Shown piece after piece: positions 1 to 6,464 of a DNA stretch of 17,839 nucleotides. Every line of letters starts with the position of its first letter. Positions within the stretch are counted from its first letter, which is position 1. The DNA comes from Spirochaetae bacterium HGW-Spirochaetae-7 (lineage in GTDB: Bacteria; Spirochaetota; Spirochaetia; Treponematales; UBA12059). Position numbers and translations under genes: made by a program. Where the stretch lies: contig PGXR01000025.1 in NCBI GenBank assembly GCA_002839245.1, forward strand, positions 1-17,839, in the 5' to 3' direction. The notes under the pieces are model-generated. The model did not search any database and had not been told where the DNA came from. It saw nothing but the letters and a program-made list of their open reading frames with translations.

Positions 1-177
1 CCCTTTGCCACTCGTTACAGCCAGGCCCGAGACACCTAGACTTCGAGCTTCCTGCCCACCGAAGGCATCGATTCCGCGGGACAGCGGAATCGCACGTGCC
101 GTCAGGCACGCCCCGAGGGCGAGGCCCAGGGATAGGCCGAATGCAGTCCCCGCTCCCGATACGCTCGGCAGACCCAT
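1..177 (-). CDS. Unidentified ORF fragment with a hydrophobic N-terminal segment
   Basis: An open frame runs from an ATG at 177 off the left edge of the window; it is also open upstream of that ATG, so the start is uncertain. The 59 visible residues have a hydrophobic stretch at about residues 10-32 and end in LAVTSGKG. That ending resembles the start of a MinD/ParA-type P-loop (VTSGKGGVGKT), but the protein is cut before the rest of the motif. A weak likeness to the N-terminus of PlsY (a hydrophobic helix, then RGID and a later GKG) is an alternative. Third-position G+C is only about 62%, low for such G+C-rich DNA, so even coding status is uncertain. It lies about 89 bp downstream of the NFACT gene on the same strand and belongs to the foreign left segment. 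I do not assign a function. Confidence 0.25.
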   Translation of the reverse strand, partial: MGLPSVSGAGTAFGLSLGLALGACLTARAIPLSRGIDAFGGQEARSLGVSGLAVTSGKG

Positions 178-266
178 CCAAGCATTATGCGCGATTGCCC
201 TGATCGGCCGCGGGTCGGTGTCGGTGCCGAAGGGCCGGGCGCGGCGCGCCGGGCCAAAGTCCGGAC

Positions 267-1405
267 CTACACGGGCATAGGTTTGCCGGCCCCCGGCGGC
301 ACCCGCACCGTGCGGTCATCAGCCACCAGCACCTGGCCCGGAGAGGCCCCTTTTGGTTTCCGCAGCCTGGAGACTTCCGTTACCTGCACGTCTACCGCTG
401 CCTCCTCGCACCGACTGCTGTAGCGGGCGGCCAACCCGGCGGCCTCGGTGAGAGTGCGCTCGGGCACCCGAGACTCGCGGCCTGGCTTATGGAGCACCAC
501 ATGGGCGCCGCCGGCGTCGCGCACGTGCAGCCACACATCCCAGGGCCGGGACTCCCGCACCAGCCGGTCGTTCTCTGCGCGGTTGCGCCCCACCAAAATT
601 AGCCACCCCTCCGAGGACCGAAAGCGCCGAAAGGGAGCCGCGGGGGCGGCGCCCCTGCCCGGGGCGACCGGCGTCAGGGGTGCGAGCGCTGGACCCTGTA
701 CCCGTTCTTGTTCGGACGCGGCAAGCCGCCGTTCCAGAACCTCGCGAGTGCGCTCCTGGCGGCGCGCCAGACAGTACAAGCGATCGAGGTTGGCTCCCGG
801 AGAGAGGGCCGGATCGAGGGCAATTGCGTGCACCTGATCGGGCGCGTACAGGTCGGGCGCGGCGATCGTGCGCTGCCCAGGCTGCACCTGCCACAACACT
901 GCCGCCAGGGCCTCGGCCTGCCGCCGTGTCGCCAAGCTTGGGCGTAGGGCCGCGAGGTCGGCGCGGATCTTGTCGATGCGGCGGTCCAACCGCTGCCGGG
1001 CCGTGGCCGCGGCCCTGGCTGCCTGGGTCGCGCGGCCGCATTGGGCTGCCCGCGCTGCCGCCGCCAGCAGGAACTCCCCGGCGGCGACCAACCCGTCGTG
1101 CCGGGCAGTGCCGGACTCGGACCGGTGGGTGAGCTGGGCGGCGCTGAGCTGATCGGCGTATGCCCACAGGGGGCCGGGCCCCACACACTCGGCCAGCACC
1201 TCTTGCCAGGCCGGCCAAGGGTCACCGCCTGCGGCCCGGTGCACCACTTCCCGTGCCAGATCCGAACCCAGGCCCAGCACCCGCGTCGGCAAGGGGTCGC
1301 CGGCTGCCAGCCACGCCGCCAGGTCTCGTGCCTCGACAGCCGCCGGCAGAGTGCGTCCTGCCGGCACCACCGGCGACCCATAGGGCCGCCCGGCGTCGCC
1401 GCCGT
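267..1405 (-). CDS. rqcH: RqcH/NFACT-family ribosome quality-control protein, N-terminally truncated
   Basis: Bacterial Rqc2 homologues bind obstructed 50S subunits and recruit tRNA-Ala to add alanine tails to stalled chains. The C-terminal NFACT-R domain is clear: it contains SEGWLILVGRN, then NDRL, then WDVWLHVRDAGGAHVV and RKPKGASPGQV, at about residues 250-360 counted from the GTG at 1370. Before it lie a helix-rich middle segment with HhH/coiled-coil character and a LDPALSPGANLDRLY stretch matching the end of the NFACT-N region. Family members have about 550-600 residues; about 380 are readable here. The missing part is the N-terminal domain holding the conserved Asp-Arg pair needed for activity. 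The in-frame GTG at 1370 is not a convincing start, because recognisable sequence continues upstream to about 1405, where the frame runs into spirochaetal DNA and meets a stop at 1416-1418. The gene is broken at the junction, not naturally short. Confidence 0.85.
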
Positions 1406-1415
1406 AAGATAAGAC
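1395..1415. other. Compositional and gene-content breakpoint
   Basis: Two unrelated minus-strand genes are interrupted here. To the right, a lipoprotein frame is plausible down to about 1406 (ending near IIKSYL). To the left, the NFACT frame is plausible from about 1405. G+C counted by hand is 78% at 901-1080 and 56% at 2041-2220. No inverted repeats, target-site duplication, integrase or tRNA end are visible at the join. This favours an assembly chimera or a simple illegitimate junction over a mobile-element insertion. Confidence 0.75.
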
Positions 1416-1708
1416 TTAATTATTGCGCCAGGGACGGAGTTCTGGGCGGATTGCCTGGACAGCACGTAATTGCGGTCAGTCTCCGCGTCGGCTGAAGAAG
1501 CGTAGATTCGATAGAATATTTCGACGCCTAGATAATTTGAATCCAATGGTGATGCAGGACCAAGAAACTGCAGGGACGTAGAATCGCTCGATTTTGCTGT
1601 CGGATCATTCGCCAATGCCGCGAACGTGTCGATCCCGCATGCTGCGAAAATACTGCATGCGGTCACCATGAGCATGCAGGCAGTCAGCATGCGCATCGGC
1701 GCTTTCAT
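1403..1708 (-). CDS. Putative lipoprotein, C-terminally truncated at the breakpoint
   Basis: The preferred start is the ATG at 1708, which overlaps the cyclase stop by one base (TGATG); a TTG directly before it is the alternative. The N-terminus MKAPMR is followed by a hydrophobic core and a Cys at residue 24 in FAAC-GIDTF. That is a relaxed lipobox of the kind spirochaetes use; the earlier VTAC is another possible cleavage site. The mature part contains YLGVEIFYRIY and then an acidic stretch. About 100 residues are readable before the frame crosses into foreign DNA near 1403. From there it continues as an out-of-frame shadow of the NFACT gene. The true C-terminus is missing. It is probably co-translated with the upstream adenylate cyclase and exported to the envelope. 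The function is unknown. Confidence 0.65.
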
Positions 1709-4119
1709 CAACCCTTCTTGCCCTGTACCTTGGCAGGGGGCTCTATAGACTCGAGGCAGTCAACCAATTCGTATATGAGGACAGGCTTGTTCTTTCCCTT
1801 GACACGTATGTTGTCGAGCTCCCTGACAACGAATTTGTCCTTGACGTGGGCGTACGCGAACTCGCTTATGATTATGCTGGTACCGTATTCCTTGTTCGTC
1901 GCCTCGAGGCGCGAACAAAGGTTGACGTTGTCGCCCATCAGGGTATAGTTCATCCGCTGCTTGGAGCCCATGTTCCCTACGGTCATGATTCCCGAGTTGA
2001 TGCCTATGCCGATTCGGATGTGCTTTGCCTCGGGCCAGCCTTGGTTCAACTCTTCCAGTACCCTCATCTGCTTGAGCGCGCACTTGCAGGCAAGTTCCGT
2101 GTGGTTCTGGAGCGGAAGCGGCGCGCCCCAGAAAGCCATCATCGCGTCGCCGATGTATTTGTCGAGGGTACCCATGTACTGGATTGCGAGATCGGTCATG
2201 GCCGAGAAGTATATGTTCAGGTGATTGACGAGTTCCTGGGAAGTCATGTTTTCCGACAGCGTCGTGAAGCCGCGGATGTCCGAGAAGAAGACCGTCAGGT
2301 CCTTGTCTACTCCGCCAAGCTCCGGCGGATTGGTGGCCAGTTCCTCGACGACGCTGGGGCTCAGGTATTTTCCGAAAGTATCGCGTATCAGTCGCTTGTC
2401 TCGTTCCTCGGTAAAGACCCGGTATACGACGACCGACACGAACGTCAGTATAGATGCCAGTGCCGGGGTAGAAAAATTGAGCAAATACGCTTTTGAATCG
2501 AAAAGCAGGTTGACCCCGAAGAAATAGACCGCCATGGCGGCTATGGTTATGAACAACCCGGCGATAGCCGGAAGCCTCGAGCTGACGAACGCTATAATCA
2601 GCAACGCGGCGGCGAGCACGGCCATGTCGACCCAGGGCGGCGCCTGGTGGATGAAATTGTCCATCAGGATGGTGTTGAGGGCGTTGGCGTGCATTTCTAT
2701 GCCGTACATGATACCCAGCGGTGTCGGCTTCTCGTCTTCGGCTACGCCGGCGGCGAAAGCGCCTACCATCAGGACCTTGTTCTTTACCGCGAGCGTCCTG
2801 CGCCATGCGTCAGGATCGGGACCCGGATCACGATTGGCGTACGCGGCGAATGAACGGACCGGGAAGGTCTGCACTCCATCCGACGTAGGGCTGGACCTAT
2901 AACCCATGAAGTTGACGAGCATCTGCGCGCGTTCGTTGATGGGTATGCGTATCTCCGGCACGATCCGTCTCTTGCCTTCGGCGACGAGGTTGCCGTCCTT
3001 GTCATATTGTTCCGGTTCCGTCTGTATCGAGTACGGAACGAGTTCTCCCGAAACCGGATCACGCTGCATCGGCGAGGGAATCAGGATATGCGAACCTGCG
3101 ACCACCTCGATATCGTCGAGCTTGCGGTTGAAATACTGCAGCGCAAGGGAAAGAGTGATGGCCGGCACGAAGCTGTCGCGATACTGCCGAACGATATAGT
3201 AGCTGTCGTCGGGCGTACCGTCCTGGTCCTTGTCTTCGACCTTCATCGGCGCTTCGGCCTTCATCCTGGTCTTAAGCCGTTCGAGCGAGGCCAGGGTCAG
3301 GGGCAGGTCTATATCATGGAGGCCTCCCTTGTCGTCCTGCCACCCTATCCGCTCGAAGGCTGCTTCATCGACGGTAAAGCCAGGCTCAAGTTCGTCTAGC
3401 CTGATGGTCCGCACGAGGACGCTCGAGCGAAGTACCAAGGGCTGGCGCCGGTATATCTGGTCTTGATCGGAAATGAAGTTGGCATGGCCGTAGCCTGCCG
3501 CCGCCTTGCCGAGCGGTTCAAGAGGAGGCTCGTAGTCGTAGAACGCGTTAATCTTTTTCCAGTCGCCCTTGACGTTCCTGACAGACCCCCATCCGTCATA
3601 GAGCGTCCGCTGGCGAACCTCCATGGGGTCGTCCGGCTCTACCGTGCCGTACGGCGACAGCACGGTTTCAATGAATACCTTGCCCGAATCGTCTATCGCC
3701 TTGGTGAGCAAGGCGTCGTTCGTGGGATTGGGATCCTGTTCAATGAAGAATACATCCATGAACAGCGCGCTTTCGCGGTTTGACTGGTCATTCAACCTAG
3801 AGAAGGAATTGATAAGGTCGGCGTGCCTGGTCCGGGAAAACGGCCATTTGCCATACTCGGCAAGCGTCTTCTGGTCGATGCCGAGTATGAGTATGCTGTC
3901 GGATATCTTGAGGTTCTGGTGAGAAAGTACGGCGCCTTCCTGGATGGCCTTGGTTTCGCGTACCGTTTTAAGCTCGAAATGCTTGTCGAGCACCGGGCCT
4001 TCGATATTCTGCAGTATTCGCGTCGTCGAAAAAAGGGCCAGGCATATACCGAACACAGCGATGGCTATGACGAAAGCGAATCGCCTGGCCTCGAATATTT
4101 TCGACCGTTTCCTTGGCAT
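1708..4119 (-). CDS. CHASE2-domain class III adenylate cyclase, membrane-bound
   Basis: This enzyme is predicted to convert ATP to cAMP in response to an extracytoplasmic signal. Counting from the ATG at 4119 (803 aa), an N-terminal helix (about 12-33) leads into a large CHASE2 sensor (about 34-490). Three membrane helices follow (about 496-512, 514-533, 548-567), and then a cyclase domain (about 600-780). The metal-binding Asp614 lies in FFSDIRGFT and Asp658 in DKYIGDAMMAFWG. Lys654 and Thr726 sit at the purine-selecting positions, the Lys/Thr pair of class IIIb adenylate cyclases. Asn733 and Arg737 in NVNLCSR are the transition-state residues. The sensor contains a DKDQDGTPDD stretch (296-305) that resembles calcium-binding loops. 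A TTG at 4143 would add eight residues, but GGAGG is placed correctly for 4119. The hairpin-bearing gap separates it from the TPR gene. Adenylate rather than guanylate specificity is inferred from Lys/Thr. Confidence 0.9.
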   Translation of the reverse strand: MPRKRSKIFEARRFAFVIAIAVFGICLALFSTTRILQNIEGPVLDKHFELKTVRETKAIQEGAVLSHQNLKISDSILILGIDQKTLAEYGKWPFSRTRHADLINSFSRLNDQSNRESALFMDVFFIEQDPNPTNDALLTKAIDDSGKVFIETVLSPYGTVEPDDPMEVRQRTLYDGWGSVRNVKGDWKKINAFYDYEPPLEPLGKAAAGYGHANFISDQDQIYRRQPLVLRSSVLVRTIRLDELEPGFTVDEAAFERIGWQDDKGGLHDIDLPLTLASLERLKTRMKAEAPMKVEDKDQDGTPDDSYYIVRQYRDSFVPAITLSLALQYFNRKLDDIEVVAGSHILIPSPMQRDPVSGELVPYSIQTEPEQYDKDGNLVAEGKRRIVPEIRIPINERAQMLVNFMGYRSSPTSDGVQTFPVRSFAAYANRDPGPDPDAWRRTLAVKNKVLMVGAFAAGVAEDEKPTPLGIMYGIEMHANALNTILMDNFIHQAPPWVDMAVLAAALLIIAFVSSRLPAIAGLFITIAAMAVYFFGVNLLFDSKAYLLNFSTPALASILTFVSVVVYRVFTEERDKRLIRDTFGKYLSPSVVEELATNPPELGGVDKDLTVFFSDIRGFTTLSENMTSQELVNHLNIYFSAMTDLAIQYMGTLDKYIGDAMMAFWGAPLPLQNHTELACKCALKQMRVLEELNQGWPEAKHIRIGIGINSGIMTVGNMGSKQRMNYTLMGDNVNLCSRLEATNKEYGTSIIISEFAYAHVKDKFVVRELDNIRVKGKNKPVLIYELVDCLESIEPPAKVQGKKG

Positions 4120-4125
4120 TGCCAG

Positions 4126-4130
4126 CCTCC
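4126..4130 (-). promoter_or_regulatory. Ribosome binding site that sets the cyclase start
   Basis: GGAGG on the minus strand lies six bases before the ATG at 4119. No comparable motif precedes the longer in-frame TTG at 4143. This supports an 803-residue cyclase. Confidence 0.65.
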
Positions 4131-4176
4131 ATGTATTTCGCAATTACGAGTTCAACCATGCTACGGATATTATGAC

Positions 4177-4203
4177 GATAGCCCGGCCATCGGCCGGGCT
4201 ATC
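4177..4203 (-). terminator. Perfect 12-bp hairpin between the TPR and cyclase genes
   Basis: Minus strand: GATAGCCCGGCC, a three-base loop (GAT), then GGCCGGGCTATC. The 12-bp stem is perfect. It starts 22 bases after the TPR stop and ends about 58 bases before the cyclase ATG. The following bases (GTCATAATATCC) are AT-rich but contain no T-run, so a classical intrinsic terminator is doubtful. It could instead be an attenuator, an RNA-processing or 3'-end-stabilising structure, or a protein-binding palindrome. It marks the only sizeable gap inside the long recA-led gene run, so cyclase expression may be set separately from the upstream genes. Confidence 0.5.
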
Positions 4204-4225
4204 ATAGCAGTCCCTTCCGGAAAAG

Positions 4226-4945
4226 CTATTTTACCAAGCCGAGCGATTTCAGGAGAATTATACGGTCATGGGCGAGCTTTGTCCAATCGCTTTCGATGCC
4301 CGAGGCTATCAGCCGGCCATACGCATCCATGGCTTTGTCGTATTGCTTCATTCCCTCGTAGAGCCTGCCTATCGACAGCACTACCCTGCCTATCCCGGGT
4401 GCCTCAGGATACGCAGTGTCGGCCTGGGTGAGGTACGCCAGGGCCGCTTCGTTGTCGCCGCGATTCTCTGCGACGGAGGCCGCGTTTGCCAGCGCGACCG
4501 GAGCCAGATGGGACTTGGGAGCGGCAGCGGCGAGCGACGCATAGGCCTTCTCCGCGCCGGAAAGGTCATTGGACGAAACCAGCAGCTCGGCCTTTATCAT
4601 GGTAGCCTTCGCGCCTGCGTAGCGCCTGGCGTAACGCGAGATGACGGCGTCGGCCTTCACGAGCAGGCCCGGCACTAGCGGTGCTTTACCGGATTCATCG
4701 GCCTTGAGCCACACGTCGTAGTCGCTCTCGAGCTGCTCGAGGGCAACGGTTGACTTGGCGACCGAAGCGCTCGACGCCACCGAATAGATGCCGATGCCCA
4801 CAACAAGCACGATGGTTGCAATCCCCAACGCCATGAACGACTTTCTGTTGGCGTAAAGGAACGCGTTGAAGCGCTCCGAAAATTTTACCTGTTCAGAGGG
4901 GCTGGCCACAGTGGTGGCGTTGACCCCGGTTTCCTTAGAGCTCAT
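4226..4945 (-). CDS. Membrane-anchored tetratricopeptide-repeat protein (YfgM-like layout)
   Basis: The 239-residue protein has a polar cytoplasmic N-terminus, one transmembrane helix (about 36-57) and a helical TPR-type region from about residue 70 to the end. Repeat signatures include GAEKAYASLAA, NEAALAYLTQAD and QYDKAMDAYGRLI. The layout resembles YfgM and other single-pass TPR proteins that expose the repeats outside the inner membrane and act as protein-interaction scaffolds. Similarity to YfgM itself is by architecture only. The ATG at 4945 is preceded by AAGGAG, which also encodes the last two residues (Lys-Glu) of the sigma-54 activator. The intergenic gap is only 7 nt, so the two are very likely co-translated. 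A role as adaptor for the adjacent cyclase or lipoprotein is possible but unproven. Confidence 0.75.
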   Translation of the reverse strand: MSSKETGVNATTVASPSEQVKFSERFNAFLYANRKSFMALGIATIVLVVGIGIYSVASSASVAKSTVALEQLESDYDVWLKADESGKAPLVPGLLVKADAVISRYARRYAGAKATMIKAELLVSSNDLSGAEKAYASLAAAAPKSHLAPVALANAASVAENRGDNEAALAYLTQADTAYPEAPGIGRVVLSIGRLYEGMKQYDKAMDAYGRLIASGIESDWTKLAHDRIILLKSLGLVK

Positions 4946-4952
4946 GGTGTAA

Positions 4953-6464
4953 TTACTCCTTCAGGTTTGCTATTCCGAGTTCCTTGATAAGGCGGGAAAG
5001 GTAAGTTCTTTGGATATCGAGCACCTTGGCGGTTTCAGTCTGGTTCCATTGATGTTCGTCAAGGCCGCTCGCGATGAAGTGTTTCTTGAAGATGGTCAAC
5101 GCGTCCTTGAGGCTCTTTCCGCGGTATTCGTCGCGGCCGGTGGCAATGTCCCCGATGAGCAGGTCCTTGGCCGCGATAGTCTTGTCCTTGGCTATCACGA
5201 CGGCCCGTTCGACAGCATTTTCAAGTTCCCTGACATTGCCTGGCCAGGGGTACGAAAGCATGTGGTCCATCGCCTGGTCGGTGAAGCCGGTAAACTGCTT
5301 TTTGGTCTCCCTCGAGAACTTCTTGAGGAAAAAATCGGCGAGAGCTGGAATGTCTTCTTTCCTCTGGCGCAGGGGGGTGACGTAGACGGGAAGGACGTTG
5401 AGACGGTAGTACAGGTCACTGCGGAATTCGCCCTTCTTGACCTGGGAATCTATGTCGCGGTTCGTTGCGGCGACTATCCTGACATCCACGGAAATGGTCT
5501 CGCTTGAACCTACCCGCTCGAAGGTCTTCTGCTGCAGTACCCGCAGGAGCTTGGCCTGCAGCTTCAGGGGCAAATCGCCTATCTCGTCTAGGAATATCGT
5601 GCCTCCATCGGCAAGCTCGAATCGACCCCGCCTGTTCTGCACGGCATCGGTGAAGGCTCCCTTGACGTGGCCGAAGAGCTCGCTTTCGAGCAGGCCTTCG
5701 GGAAGGGCCGCGCAATTTACGCGGATGAACGGCCCGTTTTTCCTGTTGGAACGCAGGTGCACCTGTTCAGCGATAAGTTCCTTGCCCACCCCAGACTCGC
5801 CGAGGATGAGTACCGACGAATCCGTCTTGGCAACCCTGTCGATCAGCTCCAGCTTTTCGATGATGTCCGGGCTCTTGGCGATGAGGACATGGTAGCCCTT
5901 GTCCGTCGAAATCTGGTCCCGCAGGTAACCTATCTCCTCGCGTGCCTTCTCGAGGTATTTAGCGTTCTCGATGGCGATAGCCGCCTGTACGGCGAATATC
6001 TCGAGCCACTGGAGATCTGACTGGGTGAAGTATTTCTTGTCTTTCTTGTTGAGTATCTCGAGAAGTCCGACGCACTTGTCGCGGACTATCATCGGGACGG
6101 CAAGGATGCTGTAGGTTGGAAAATCTATCGACTTGGAGATGTCGCCATAGAACCGGGAATCGGTTTCCACATCGTTGACGATCAACGACTGGCCGTGCTC
6201 CGCGACCCACCCGGCGATTCCCTCGCCGGGGTTGAGGCTGAACTTCTTGACGTCCCGACCTTTCGGTCCCAGGGCGATTTCGAAATAGAGCTTGCCGTCT
6301 TCCTCGTTCCGCAAAAGGAGCGAGGAAGCCTCGCCTGCGGTCAAGCGCGTCGCCGACTCAAGAATCTGGGTCAAGAGCGACGTCGCGTTTCCGTAGTTTG
6401 AATTGATGAGCGTATTGATCTCGATCAGCGTTTCAAACTTCTCGGGATCTATACGTTCGATCAT
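4953..6464 (-). CDS. Sigma-54-dependent transcriptional activator: GAF, AAA+ and Fis-type HTH
   Basis: A cytoplasmic enhancer-binding protein that uses ATP hydrolysis to open promoters bound by sigma-54 RNA polymerase. The order is an N-terminal GAF sensor (about 25-170), a helical linker (about 171-190), the AAA+ domain (about 193-430) and a Fis-like helix-turn-helix (about 452-500). The Walker A motif GESGVGKE is at 222-229, the sigma-54-contacting loop GAFTDA at 269-274 and the Walker B motif IFLDE at 290-294. FRSDLYYRLN (about 347-356) carries the conserved arginines, and PWPGNVRELEN is near 407. The 503-residue length is normal for a NifA/NorR-like protein. There is no response-regulator receiver domain, so it should sense a ligand through GAF. 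The GAF domain ends with NK...F...D. The ATG at 6464 overlaps the rpsA stop by one base (TAATG), implying coupling. Target promoters are not evident in the window. Confidence 0.93.
   Translation of the reverse strand: MIERIDPEKFETLIEINTLINSNYGNATSLLTQILESATRLTAGEASSLLLRNEEDGKLYFEIALGPKGRDVKKFSLNPGEGIAGWVAEHGQSLIVNDVETDSRFYGDISKSIDFPTYSILAVPMIVRDKCVGLLEILNKKDKKYFTQSDLQWLEIFAVQAAIAIENAKYLEKAREEIGYLRDQISTDKGYHVLIAKSPDIIEKLELIDRVAKTDSSVLILGESGVGKELIAEQVHLRSNRKNGPFIRVNCAALPEGLLESELFGHVKGAFTDAVQNRRGRFELADGGTIFLDEIGDLPLKLQAKLLRVLQQKTFERVGSSETISVDVRIVAATNRDIDSQVKKGEFRSDLYYRLNVLPVYVTPLRQRKEDIPALADFFLKKFSRETKKQFTGFTDQAMDHMLSYPWPGNVRELENAVERAVVIAKDKTIAAKDLLIGDIATGRDEYRGKSLKDALTIFKKHFIASGLDEHQWNQTETAKVLDIQRTYLSRLIKELGIANLKE

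Noticed and set aside
232..255. G+C-rich near-palindrome downstream of the NFACT gene.
   Set aside because: Pairing is imperfect, there is no T-run, and such sequences are frequent by chance in DNA of this composition.
267..1370. GTG at 1370 as the natural start of a short 367-residue NFACT protein.
   Set aside because: Plausible family sequence continues upstream to the breakpoint and the conserved N-terminal domain is absent, so the gene is truncated rather than short.
674..1711. A single 345-residue lipoprotein frame running from 1711 to 674.
   Set aside because: Only the first 100 or so residues look like a real protein; the rest is an out-of-frame reading of the NFACT gene after the breakpoint.
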